In this document: piece by piece, positions 23,736 through 36,038 of the stretch
How the letters are laid out: each line of letters opens with the position of its first letter
Position numbering within the stretch: position 1 is the first letter of the stretch
Assembly (NCBI RefSeq): GCF_022539315.1
Contig: NC_066317.1
Span: 67,269,679-67,333,678, forward strand
Length of the DNA: 64,000 nucleotides
Reading direction: 5' to 3'
Origin: Serinus canaria
Taxonomy: Eukaryota; Chordata; Aves; Passeriformes; Fringillidae
The notes under the pieces: generated by a model
Database searches by the model: none
Told to the model about the DNA's origin: nothing
Seen by the model: the letters and a program-made list of their open reading frames with translations, nothing else
Translations under genes and position numbers: made by a program

Positions 23736-26700
23736 TGACAGAGATCAGCACTGGAGCCCAGAGCCAAACATGCAGATATCAGGTGGAACAATTAACCATG
23801 AAACAGAGACATTCCCAATCAGGACCTGACCTGATGATCCTGCAGAGAACAACCTTCAGTATGGACAAGGCAATCAGGTCTGTGGGACTGTGGGCTTTGA
23901 ATTCATGGCTGCTGATGTCCTCTAACAGGTCAATATGTGCACATATGTCCAAAGGATTTGAATTCCTGGAGCTTCTCTAAAATAAAGGTTGTCCCCAAAC
24001 TCGTTTTTTCAGCAATGCACAGTCATGGGCTAATCCTCAGTTATTCATGTGAAGGTTTGCTCCCCAACATGATTCTTTGCACTCAGATTAATTCCTACTG
24101 CCCAACTGAGAATGTCTGTTCCTAATTAAATTAAATCTACCACTATATCTAAAACATAGGGTCTTTATAATTTTTTGCCTCCCTGCTGTCTTTGTGGACT
24201 GATATATAAATAATTTTGATTTGATGCTTATCACAATTTCCTTATAGTTTCATTAACATTCTTCTCTTTGTCTTCTTTTTGTTTTAATGCTTTATGGGAT
24301 TCAATTTTCTTTGCTAAAGCCTATGACCTGCAAAATAACAGTGGTGAAAAAGGGACATCCAAAACCTGATTTCAGGTGATTTCACATTCATTTGCTTTTT
24401 GAACTTGAAAGCTAGAGAGGATTATTATAGATTCAAGATTTTTAGAGCACTTAACACATTGCACAGAGAGCTTTGTTTTGCACCTGCCTCTTGAAACATT
24501 TGACTTTTTCCTGCTACATGTCCTAAATCTGGATTGTGATTAAACCCCAGCCAGCCCCAGCATCACACAGCACTCATTCCTCATCAGTGAGGGATGGGAA
24601 GGGCAAAAGGTCAGACCCCACAGTTACAGTCTGCTAAAAGAGATACAATCCATTGGCATCTTCCAAGGAAAAAGGGATTTGGAAATACAAATTCTAGGAA
24701 GTAGAAATCCAGTAATCTAAGAACAGATTGCTAATTACTTATACAAAAGAAATCAAGTCAGTCTTCATAAATCAGCAGCAACTGCAGCTGTTTAGGGGAG
24801 TGAAATGACAATTCCCTGCTCTATTGAGGACAACACAACATTCTTTTAAAGAAATGCTACTACAGATCTAAGGGTAAATATTTGGAAGTTATTTCAGCTT
24901 GTAGTTAGAGCCACAGCCTCACTTTTCTCCTCTGAGTGTGTACATAGGATGTTACAGCTGCTTTACTTGCAGTACTGCAGTGAACTTTTATTATTACATA
25001 TGTCATGACTTAATAATTCATAGGCAGACCTGTATCCTGTTACTTTTTAGGAGTTTTTATAGTGAAATCCATTTGCTCTGCCTTGCTTGATCGATATTTC
25101 AGCACAGTCATCCAAATCATTGACTTTTCTCCCAGACTCATGCAGAAGGTGCCTATCCAAGGGGACACAAGCCCAACCACACTGAGAAAACTGAGCAGGT
25201 TGGCCCCAAACTTTTTTATCCTTTTTGAACAATCTATTCCTCTGATGACTTTCAAACCACATGAAAACAGCAGCTGGACTGGCCAAGGTTTAGAGGACAG
25301 TGCTCCTTCCTTAGCTTTTGAAAAGGCCTCCACAGTATTCTCATGGTAGCTGCAGGATGCCAGAGCCACTGCAACGAGCAGGAAATGCTAAGAGGACACA
25401 GCTCCAATGCAAGGCACATTCAGGGCCCTGCAGAAAACAGAGCAGAATCTCTGCTCTAAGACTGCAGTCGATTTTCAAGATTTGGAAGCTGAAGTTGGAA
25501 TTTTGTAGAATACAGACAGCAAAGGAAGACAGAAAGTGAAAATTATCACAGAGGAGATTCCTCAAAAGCATTGCAGACACTCTTTGTGTAGTCAGGAGTC
25601 TTTGCCAATGCCCATCCCAAGAGAACTGCCAAGCAAGGACATGAGGAGAAGATGACTTTATAATGCAGAATGTTTTTATCTGCATTTCAGTAACTCTGTG
25701 ATAATGTAAATTATATTAAAGTCTGCAGCAAATGGATGAAATAGAAAATGAGCCAATGTTCCACAGATAGTCTCTAGATGAAATTAGCTCTGCTTGTTAT
25801 TGATATAGACACTAAAAATGGCTGATAAGGCATAGGAGAGGTGAGGAAAACAGGTCTAAAAAATATGAGAAACAACACAACAAGGACAGGAATAGGATGC
25901 AAGAACATGAGAACTAAGACGCCCTTACAATAAAACAGGTCTTCTAAAAGTCATCTTAACGTGGCCCTGGTCACCGCTGAAGATCATCTAAGTCCAAAAT
26001 CCCAGGTAGTTTTTCTTAGATAAGAGCTACAATGACCATTTTTAATCTTTAGTGGATTTTGTTTGCCACTGTTCATTGGTTTTGAGAATAATTTATGGAA
26101 GAGCAAAACTGGGAATTGTGTGAGGGACAGTACAAAACCAGGATCAAGGCACTGCACAGATACAAACTGTTAAGGAATTCTGTGCTGCTTGAGATGCTTT
26201 GTCTCAGTCAAACAATGCAAATCAGCCACGAGACTGGTTTAACTGGGATTGCTGCTTCTTGCCCTCAGAGTAAAACAGCTGGAGGATAGGGATGAACCCT
26301 GCCCATTTCTGCACTTATTTTAAAACCATCATCTCCTTCACCTGTACCTACAGCGATTTTGGTGGGGTTTTATACAAGATATTTTCCAGATCTTTATTTG
26401 ATTTTAGGCTGTTTTCACAGCCCAAGGAGTACCCAGCCCAGGAAATGCATTTTGCCTCCTCTGCATATGCATTTGTCATTTGCTAAATGCATTATGACAC
26501 ACCATGGCTGCAATTCCCTAAAGAATTCCTCCCATGATAAAGTGATTTGGAAAGCAGCTGATCAAGGCACTGGGCTTGTTAAGTTTCTAGTAATAGCTCC
26601 ATCCATACGCTCCAGGAAGGTAGCAGCAGATGTTAAAATGTGTTATTGCTGCTGGATAAGTACAGTTTGCAAAAAATAATTTCCAGTAACAGGCTTCCAG

Positions 26701-27520
26701 TTTTCAGTTGCCAGCACATTTATTCTGGTTATAAAATACACACATAATGCTTTTGTAAAAATACATTTGGTAAGCATGCAGCCATTGCAGAGTGCTTTGA
26801 TCACTGTGTAACCATCAGGATGAATTCCTGCTTAGTCCAGCTGCCAGAGACCCTTGGGACTATCTGAAGAACAATGAGGCATAGCTTCATCTTAAACGAA
26901 TCTGGTTTAAAATGAGGAGATACCAGGGGGAACAATTCTTCTCCATGACCTAATTGCACCTCCCCACTCATAACTCCTACAGTAAAGCCTGAGTTACTGG
27001 CACTCAAGTGCTGCTGTCAGCTGTGACTCCAGGGTGTGCCCAAAGTGACTCCAAAATTAGTGCACAACTCCTGCAAAACAGTTCTTCTCTTGGAGAATGA
27101 AATCTGAGATGCACATGAGGATTTATGTACTACCATGCTCAATGTTAGAAGCCCTAATTTTAGGGGACTTCACCTTCATTATCCACATGAGGAATCTGCT
27201 TGGGCTTCCAACTGAGAAACCCTTTTGATGTGCTCACCAAGGAGAGCTTCAAGAAAAGCAAGCAGGGCATCCTCAGCCATGGGAGCAAATGCCTCCTTTG
27301 GCTCACTGTGACACTCTGAAGCAAAGCTAAAGCCTCATGCCATTTCAACTATTTCATTAGCAAAGATTACAGGACACAGTAAATTTATTTAACAACTACT
27401 ACAAATTAGCAGAGCTATAATTAAGAGAGATACTTCAAACATTGTGTCTCACCACAGGGTGAGTCCCTGAGTTGCTTCTTGATGTTATTAGGTCAGAACC
27501 TGCTTCCTTTGGTTTTCTTC

Positions 27521-27539
27521 TTTTTTTTTTTTTTTTTTC
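27521..27539 (+). repeat. Poly(T) tract
   Basis: Uninterrupted run of about 18-19 T preceded by TTTTCTTC. No element with a poly(A) tail was recognised on the complementary strand next to it. Confidence 0.9.
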
Positions 27540-27942
27540 TAATTACTATTTTTTATAGACTCCTAGTCATAACTGTGGAAAGAATTTCTCTGTTGAAATA
27601 GAAGCACTTTCTAATCCACCTTGTCAACCTTTATTTCTCACTTCTTGTGGTTTGGACTGTCATATCCCTTGCTCTTTTATCTTCAGTTGTCTTTAGTTTT
27701 GTTATTTGTTTGGGTTCTTTTTCCCCCTCAGTTTTCAGAGAACCATTCTCTGGCTATGTACAAGTAGATAACTCAAGTTACTCTTTATTATAGTGCAAGC
27801 AAAAAAATTAAAGGTTTTTGACTTTTAAGTTTTTCTGCCTAGTTCTTTGCCTGCCAGCCCTATGCCTGGTTTACTTTAGGTCCTACACTGGAAATAGGTT
27901 ATCTTTTAAATCCAATCCTTCTCCAGGACTTTAGTAAACAAA

Positions 27943-27963
27943 TATATATATATATATATATAT
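27943..27963 (+). repeat. (TA)n dinucleotide repeat
   Basis: About ten ATs in a row within AAATATAT...TATTTATTG. It lies 20 bp from the 27982-28008 palindrome. Confidence 0.95.
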
Positions 27964-27981
27964 TTATTGCTAGGCACAAAC

Positions 27982-28008
27982 AGTCCTTCATTTACTAAAT
28001 GAAGGACT
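27982..28008. repeat. Perfect 13-bp-arm palindrome
   Basis: AGTCCTTCATTTA (27982-27994), a single C, then TAAATGAAGGACT (27996-28008): a perfect inverted repeat with a one-base centre. DNA could extrude it as a small cruciform. No transposon or terminator context is evident. Confidence 0.95.
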
Positions 28009-30375
28009 TTGAGACCCACCTTTCAATATCACAGCAGCAGATGGGCCTTTCTTTTAAAGAACAAATATTAGGAAGTGTGAGATGCTCACAAAAAACAGAG
28101 TGAGAAGGAAGACAGGTTCGAGTACAGGATAGCAAAGAGAGCCCATAGCTGGTCCAGCTTCTGTTGAAATTGATCCATGACCATTAACCCACTGTTTATT
28201 TTTAATCCACACTCAAACACAAAAAGGAAAATCATTCCAGGAGGTGGATTTCCTGCAGCAGGACAGTATCCCAGAGGTGGGATGTTCACACCCATGGTTT
28301 TGGTGACACAAGAGCTTTGAGGGTCTGGTCATGTCAAGAAGCAGACCTTCAGAGCTTGGGAAAACAAACATTTTCCTAAAAAATAGAGTTTAGGAGCATC
28401 TGGGGTAAAGTGGCAGCTGAACTTGAGGATTGCAGTTTTGGTTTCAGATAGTCAAAACTGGAGGTGGGCTGGAACTTATGAATGAGGGAAAGAGAGCAGG
28501 AGGGAAAATAAATACATACTATTTATATATGCCTGTGACATTAAATAATTGTGAGAAATATAGTCAGTGAATTCCATCCATCTGTCCCACAAACCACCAT
28601 TAGTCAGTAGATTTTTCTGTAAGTCTCCTATCAGAACAGAGTGTTGAGACTTTCCCCCCTCTTTTTCCACTTTCCCTTATGGATCACACCAATGAATCAC
28701 TATTTTTCCAGCTATTCTCATTTCTTCTCCAAAGAGGCACTTCATACTTCTTAATTCCAATTTTAATTATCTCTTTAGGAAGAGGCTTCACTAGGTGTGA
28801 TTTATTGTACACAGGAATTAAAAACTAGATAAAGTGCATTACCTAATTCTTTCCTTCTTGAATTTTCCTACACTGAATTGCAAAGTAGAAGGTGAAAATT
28901 GATAAGAATAGTCTTGCAATACATAAAAATTTGGTGCCAGTCACCCAATTTATGAATGTACAAATTGACTGAGGTTTTATGGAATAATACATTAAAATAC
29001 TAAAATGGCTGTTGCAAATGCCAAAAACCAAAGTAACACATTGGTAGTCAGTGTGCATATGCAAATAGAAAAATACTATGTTGTAGTAATATACATTATA
29101 TATTACTACATTCTCACCTACTTTTAGTCCAAAATTATTTCAAAGACAGAAATATATATAATTGACAATACTTACAATTCCAGGTCTGATAAGTAAGTAC
29201 ATCACTAATTATATTTTTTTTTTAATGCAATTGGCCCTAAACTGAAATACTAGATGGCTGTTCTGCCATTCAGATGTTTTGAGGCAAATACACATCCTAT
29301 GTAGAAAACAGAGATTTTGATCAAAAAAGAATTTTAAAAAAATGATCTCAGGACAACAAGGAAAGAATAGCTCTTGGCAATAAGTAAAATCTTATCTAGT
29401 TCTTAAAAATCTAACTAATGCATATTTCTGTCATGTGTTGATGCAGGCAGAGGAGATCATCTGATCATTTGACAGTAAAAGTTTCTTTTCTCCCCCTTTT
29501 ATCTGTAAATGATCATAGTTTAGCCACTTCATTAACTCCATGTTTTGAATATTTTACTAGAAAATCTTCTCCAAGCTATTGCTACACCAAAATTAAAAAC
29601 TCGTACTTGACCCAGAATGTCTTTTAGGAAGTCATTAATTTTCAATCCAAAGATAAATGATAGAGTTGTTGTTCTGATGACTAATTATGCTAATTGTTAA
29701 ATTTGTGTGGTTTACAGTTTCTCATACTTCTTTTTTCTTCTGATGGACTAAAGTGCCCTTCACTTTCAGAAGTCTCAGAGGATGAATTTGCATAGAACAT
29801 CAGCAAGTCCTCTTTTAACCTTCATTTGCTGAGTTAAACACTTGGATGTTTTATGTATTTATTCATTTATTAATGTTAGGCTGCTTTCCCAGAACAACTA
29901 TAGCTTTTCATTTTCTAAATCTTTTTCATTCAGAAATTCTCATTCTTTACTGCTTTATCTATAAGCAATAACTTTTTTTTTATTTTTAATGCTTTGTTTT
30001 TACACAGAGTATTGTATTTGCTATTTTACTGAAGACCTCATCCTCTAAACATTATTGCTTATCTCATAACAAGACAAGAAGTATTTTTAAAGAATTTACA
30101 TCTTTAGTTTGGCCCCCTTTTGTCTGGTTTACATCACAAATGGAAATACGTTTTCTGAAGTTTCAAAGCTCCCTGATGTTAAGTAACAAAAATATTTACA
30201 TAAACATGGAATTAAGGAAATTAAGAGTAAGATTCGGCTCACAGACCAACATGCTTCAAACTTAGCTTGGTGCTGGGGTTGGCAGACAAAATGCAGCAGC
30301 TGGAAAAGACTCATGGCCCTTTGGGCATCTTAGGGCTTTTCCTGGGGAATGTGTATGTGGGAAACTGAGTTATAG

Positions 30376-30705
30376 CACAGAACCATGGAATATCCTGAGC
30401 TGGAAGGGACCCACAAGTACTGGGATTTTATTCCAATGCTTCACACCACAACACACAAGGATCGTCCAGTCCAGCTCCTGTCCCTGCACAGACACCCCAA
30501 CAATCCCACCCTGGGCATCCCTGAGAGTGCTGTCCAAACTCTCCTGGAGCTCTGGCAGCCTCGGGGCTGTTCCCATTCCCTGGGGAGCCTGGGCAGTGCC
30601 AGCACCCTCCGGGAGAGGAAGATTTTCCTGACTTTTCACATAAACCTCTGCTGACCCAGCTCCAGCTGTTCCCTCAGATCCTACCACAAGTCACCAAAGA
30701 TCAGT
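30376..30705 (-). mobile_element. CR1 LINE 3' fragment with 42-bp insertion
   Basis: Starts CACAGAACCATGGAAT, then GAGCTGGAAGGGACCCACAAG, and later GTCCAGCTCCTGTCCCTGCACAGACACCCCAACAATCCCA and CTGTTCCCTCAGATCCTA. These are characteristic of a leftward CR1 of the subfamily with the GGACCCACAAGGATCAT signature. The signature is split by 42 extra bases at 30418-30459, with CACAAG present on both sides. Open frames of 89 codons (plus) and 105 codons (minus) across it are repeat-derived. Confidence 0.9.
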
Positions 30706-33140
30706 CAGTGGAATCTAAAAAGCTCCAGAGCTCACAAAATCTCTTGTGAGAGACCTGAATTCCTGCACTGATGCTGTTGATTGATCTCCTGCTGCTACAA
30801 CACAAACTTAGCCAGCCTAAAGTGGCAGATGTGCCCACTCTGGCCACTGGTTTAGGTGTCTAATCTTGAAGATGAACCCTTTTTAAACAGCTAAATTACA
30901 GGGTAGGAGAAAGAGACTTTTCCCTCCTGCTTTGCTATGGAAAATAACCAGGTAAAATGGTGTTTGAAGAAGTAGACATTAATGCAGCATTTTTTCCCTG
31001 CTTTGTAGTGTATTTGCTATTGCTACTTAAGGACCTGCTGTCCTCATTTTTCCTTAGAAGCTACACAAATCTTCTTAGGTAGCATTGCCTTATTCTTGTT
31101 ACAAAAACACTGCTGTTTCAGATTTGAGTATAAACTACCAAGCATTTGTGGTCCAAGCTAAAACTTGCAGGCAAACTTTCCTCTTTAACTTCACCTTTTC
31201 CATTTTGTGCACAATGTGTAAGAAAGAGTTCCCAGGCAAGTGACACTGTTCTCCTTTAAATCCTAGAGCTGTTCTTTTCAGAGTGAATTGAGAGAACTGA
31301 AGTTCTTTTGTATTTTTGAACTGTTCTTTAATTAAGGAAATGGTATAATTATGAAAATCTGAAGGGGAAAAGAAAAAGATTGGTTTTTGCCATAGTTAAC
31401 TAACTAAGCTCAGCTTGAAAATTTTATTCTGAGGTATTTTTGTACCTGCCTGCCTGTCTAGCAAATAGAAAAATTACCTTCAATTGTTTTTCTTACATTA
31501 CTCCAGAATCCACAGGTCCAAGACCTGATAGACATTATTTTTGAGCATTAAGTGACCAGAAAAGTGTAACCTGGCCTTCTGTGATGTCCTCAGTAGCTCA
31601 CAGCAGGGCTGCACCTTATCAGGTAGCTTATCAGGTTCAAACTTTCATCAAGTGGCATAAGCCTCAGTGAGCAAAACATTGATTTGGTGATAATCAGAAG
31701 GTTGGAATGGTAAAACCTGTCAGGGCACAGAGCTCCTGACAGTTTATTTTCAAGCCTACTGGTTTCAACAAGGTATGTAATTACTCACAGACCACAAAAC
31801 CAGTTTAGGACATCAGAATTAGCCCCCCTGTTCAGCTCCACTTATGAGTCCCACAGTTTAAAATGTTGGAATATTGGATGATATTTAGCACCAGCATAAA
31901 AGGAAAGTAAAGTTTTTAAAAAAATGTGGATCATGGGTGAAGAACTAAATCATCCAGGAAACATATGCAAGAGGTTTGCTCTGCAGAAACAGAAGAGTGT
32001 GATTCCCTTTTCTGTGTGAAAGAGGGATAGTTTCAGCATTTTTCTCAGCCCTCCCACAAACCCAGAGGGAAAGCAGGATTGTAAAATGTGCCCAAGGTTC
32101 TGCAAACCTGCGAGTGTCTTTGAAAACAATGCAGGCATGCAAGCACTGCTGTGCTCCAGACACTTGGTAGGGTTCCATCAAAGAATGAAAAGCTGTGCAG
32201 ATGAAAGATCACAGGAATCCCAGTGCTCCCAAACTTCATCCACCCAGAAGGAGTCACTGTCACGATGGCCACACCATAACAGATGGTTACTCCAAAGCAG
32301 AAGTGCTGCACTTCATACCTGAAGCTGGTTCATTAACAAAATATGCAAAAACTAAGATCTACAGTACGTTATGAAATCTTTGATGAAGAGTAAAAACACT
32401 CTTTGTGTGCTGTGTCTGCTTCACTATAATTTTAAAGTTGAGTGCTGGGTTTAATAAAACCCTGAAGAATCGCTGTTACCTGCTCTGAAATTGCTCAGTA
32501 TGGAAGTTTCTGTCATGAATTCAAAAACTTTCCAATAGGCAAGGTTTCTTAGTGAAATTGTTTAAAATGAAAGTAGCAACTTCAGCCTTGAAGTTTTTCA
32601 GATCTGAGTGTAATCTTTGAAGAAGATATGTTGATATAACCCTATTAAAAATTAAATTGATTCAGTTTATGAACACACTATATAATATTCTTGGTCTTCT
32701 TTTTCTGCAGGACTTCCAAGCAGACAGTGAATTAATAAGTGATTAGATTAGGCCTCAGAGCCTGTCCAAATTCAGAACCAGCCTCAATATGTTATAGTTG
32801 AATGGTGAAATCCCTTAAAAAAATCTCTTGCTCTTGGTTCACAATGATCCTAAACTGAAGGCATTTGATTTTTTCTTGGACTGTTCAAAAGCTCTGTTGT
32901 ATCCTTCCCATAACTTGTGCAGTTCCTGCTATGGAGTATTAAGAGATTAAGATGCTTCTGTTGGTTCAAAGGCCCTTCCAGTATCAGATATTTTCTCACT
33001 TGATCTAACTCTTATACAGCTAATTACACTGATATTATAAAACTCTCCAAGCTTTTGAGCAATTTCTGGTACTCCATGCAATCTTCAGACTTGCACTTGC
33101 ACTTGAATACTACAAAATTTGCAGTTTCAGGTTATATTAT
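30706..33140. other. AT-rich unique non-coding DNA
   Basis: No gene or mobile element was recognised. Overlapping open frames near 31945-32322 on both strands are short and domain-free. Confidence 0.65.
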
Positions 33141-33545
33141 TGCCATGGTTTCACCCCAAGACAGCAGCCAAGCCCCTCACAGGGATTTTTGAAGGAGATT
33201 TGAATGAGTTAGAGATGGGACCTCAGAGTTGTTTTTGATGATGTGATTTATTTTCTTATTTTCTACATGGGTAGGAAGTGTGAGTTCAGCTCACATCATT
33301 ACAGCATGGTTCAGAAGGACACAAGACTTTAGTTACAAGACTTTTTAAGGAGTTATTGACTAATAAAATACTGCTAATAAGAATATTTATGTTTTTGACC
33401 TAATCTTTAAATATTTTGTCTTATGGGAACAATGGGACTGGGGAGAGAACCAGGAGGGTAAAAGTTACAAAACTCTTTGTTTGAGATACAGTTTAATAAA
33501 GCAAAGCCCAGACCAGCCACTGGAAAGAAAATTAACTGCCCCAGC
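33141..33545 (+). mobile_element. Possible ERV LTR, interrupted
   Basis: The start at 33141 (TGCCATGGTTTCACCCCAAG, then CAGCAGCCAAGCCCC) and the segment at 33428-33505 resemble the two ends of a common avian ERV LTR. The later segment reads AATGGGACTGGGGAGAGAACC, then GGGTAAAAG, then GATACAGTTTAATAAAGCAAAG, with AATAAA at 33495-33500. Between them lies about 245 bp that does not belong to that LTR as I remember it. It could be a second insertion or simply a variant U3. The 3' boundary is a guess. Identity rests on recall of the family consensus, so confidence is moderate. Confidence 0.45.
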
Positions 33546-35486
33546 CAAAACAAGCAAAATTATCATAAAATATATGGGTAGAATTGAATTGATAACCAGT
33601 CACTGGAGGGCTGCAATGAACAGACCATTACTAATACATGGCAATACAGCAATTTTTTAAAACTACCTTTGAGGTCCAATGTCGAGCCAATTTTTAACAT
33701 GCTTTATGCCATGCTAAACTTAATTGTTCTAATTAGGCCATCAGCTTAAAAAAAGTCAGTGTGTTATTGTCTGAAAAATGACTAAACAGCAGCATAAAAT
33801 GAGAAAGAAGTTGCAGAGTACTTTATAGGGATGGAATCACAACGAGGCTGGCGGCCTCCAAAAAATATTTAATCTAATACAGCTCAAAACTCTTAAAATG
33901 TTAAGCCCTTAGAAAGAGAATATTAGGTTACAAATGTGAAGCACCTCCTTCTAGAGGAGACCAGCATTCCAGTCATCAGCTCACAGAAATACTTCAAACA
34001 CAAATATCACTGGACATGGGTCTTCCTTTTATGTGCCAAGAGCAACCTATTATTCACAATTTCACTGATACTGACAGAACCACTCTGACTGCATTTCTCA
34101 GGTCTGTTATTCAGAGTGCTTAAAGATCACACTCTGAGCACTCAAGAATAAATCTATCTGGAGCTATAAGATGAATTATATTACAAAGCTGGCATCAAGT
34201 TAAATTGTTCAAGCAGGGAAAAGAGGTTAAAAAAAATGTTCAAAGCAGAATACCCACAAGTCTGCAGGTACAAGACATAAATATTGGCACTGCCTTCTCA
34301 GGTAGGTTCCTTATGCTCCATTCTTATGATGGAACCTGGAAAAACAAGAAGAATTTTTCCATCTTGAGGCAGCTTCCTGAAGTATACAAGAGGATCACTG
34401 CATCACCATGGAAAACATCACTTTGGAAGAATATAAAGCTAGGACATTTAAATGTAAAAACACCACAAACCAACAGAAACAAACCAAACAAAAACACTCA
34501 CAAAAGCTGATCTCCATTTAATGTAAGAGGAATTGAAAGGCAAAATCATGAACATTTCCAAGGCTATTTGTAATGCAGGAGGTCAAAGATTTTGCACTTG
34601 TGTTCATGACCAGCATTTAATTCCCAACTGTTCCCATCATTTCCTGTTTTCCTCAGTCATACAAAGATTCTGCTCATGAACAAGAAAATGCTATTTCTGT
34701 ACACACTCTGCATTATCCTGGAAAGGGGAGCACACAGACACTGGACACTAAACTGCAGTGGGCATTAGAGTTGCTGTGGGTTCCACCACACAAGCCAGCC
34801 AGAATGTTGGACAGCCTAGGCCAATCACAGCAGTCACAACATCAAACATCATCAAAGAAGCACACTTGAACTCTGGATATCTTCTCATTTTCACTTTATC
34901 ATACACTTCATCCAAGCATCTCAAAACTCTTAAAAATATTTATGAAATCTTGCAGAACTCCCGAGAAGTAAATTATCATGACTTGCCACTTTGCAGACTG
35001 ATACACTGAAATTAAAAAACAGCTCAGCACTGGAGCTAGGGAAAGAATTTCACACATCTAACACCTTCCCTTCAGTCCTGAATAAAAATGTCTTAAACTG
35101 CCTATAACAAGAAGAACTCAGAGACACCCTGGCAGCTCTGAGAGACACATTTATATTAAATTCTATTAAATTGCAAAAATAGATGTTTTGCATAAATTGA
35201 TTTTCTTTCTTGCCATCCCTTCTAAGCAGCCAGTGAAGTGTTGCAGTTCTCAGAACTGAGCAGGTAGAGACTCATCTCACCAAATGTCTTGTCTTAAACA
35301 GGACTTTTCAATACAGACTCACAGAAACAGTCAGGGAGTTTGTTGGAAGGTAAATTCAGATAATCCTGAGAATCTTCCTGAAAAGCAAGAATCCAGAAGT
35401 ATTTATCTCTGAGGATATACTAATCTGAGATTCCATATCCAATCAATTCCCACTCTTTTTTTCAGTGCAGGGGTTATGATCATTAT
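33546..35486. other. AT-rich unique non-coding DNA
   Basis: No gene or mobile element was recognised. A 101-codon open frame at 34205-34510 is Lys/Asn/Thr-rich and domain-free. Confidence 0.65.
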
Positions 35487-35760
35487 GTCAGAGAATCATT
35501 AAATTTGGAAATGACCTGTAAAATCATCAAATCCAACCTTCAACCCAGCACCACCACCATGTTCCCCACTAAACCACATCCTTGAGTGCCATATGCACAT
35601 GGTTTTTGGAACACTTCCAGGAATTGTGACACCACCACTGCCCTTGTCAGTCTCTACTCAAGCTTTACAACCCTTCCTGTGGGAAAAAAAAATAAATTCT
35701 AATTTCTAATCTAAACCTTGCCTGGTGCAAGGTGAGACCCTTTCCTTAGGTTTAGTGAAT
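35487..35760 (-). mobile_element. CR1 LINE 3' fragment (diverged)
   Basis: The plus strand reads GTCAGAGAATCATTAAATTTGG, then AAATCATCAAATCCAACCTTCAACCCAGCACC, CCACTAAACCACATCC, CACCACTGCCC and AATCTAAACCTTGCCTGGTGCAA, in the order expected of a leftward CR1. It carries a run of nine A at 35686-35694 and many substitutions, so it is old. Confidence 0.88.
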
Positions 35761-35996
35761 TTTCAGCGTCACATGGTGATATTTTGTCAAAAATGTTCAT
35801 AGAAAAAATGTTTTAAATCTATTAATTTAATAAGTTCATTGATATGGAATGAAATTGGATAACTTCAAAAAATTTCCACTGATTTAGCTCCTTTGTATTG
35901 GCTCGGTGTAGTGGCAGGGTATTTGACCAACAACCTTGCATTAACTTGGTACTGAGAAGTGGAACCTAAAAATGAAGAATTACACTGTAAAAGATT
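35761..35996. other. AT-rich non-coding DNA
   Basis: Nothing recognised between the CR1 fragment and the hexanucleotide repeat. Confidence 0.6.
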
Positions 35997-36038
35997 TTAG
36001 TATTAGTATTAGTATTAGTATTAGTATTAGTATTAGTA
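35997..36038 (+). repeat. (TTAGTA)7 hexanucleotide microsatellite
   Basis: Seven perfect TTAGTA units, 42 bp. The motif is not the vertebrate telomere repeat TTAGGG. No element boundary coincides with it. Confidence 0.98.

Larger units (their letters stand above)
23736..30375. other. AT-rich unique non-coding DNA
   Basis: About 6.6 kb with no recognised mobile element or gene. Simple repeats at 27521-27539 and 27943-27963 and a palindrome at 27982-28008 are listed separately. Open frames at 25040-25369 (109 codons, minus) and 25341-25685 (114 codons, minus) overlap other frames and show no domain. The first starts at GTG rather than ATG. Confidence 0.65.

Noticed and set aside
23007..23980. 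234- to 255-codon frames on both strands that look like a repeat protein
   Set aside because: They are translations of a 222-bp tandem CR1 unit. Openness on both strands follows from the unit length being a multiple of three, not from coding selection.
25040..25685. Overlapping frames of 95-114 codons suggesting a pseudogene
   Set aside because: The frames overlap in several registers on both strands, one begins at GTG, and none resembles a known protein. No splice or poly(A) features support a processed pseudogene.
35997..36038. Interstitial telomere repeat
   Set aside because: The unit is TTAGTA throughout, not TTAGGG, so it is an ordinary hexanucleotide microsatellite.
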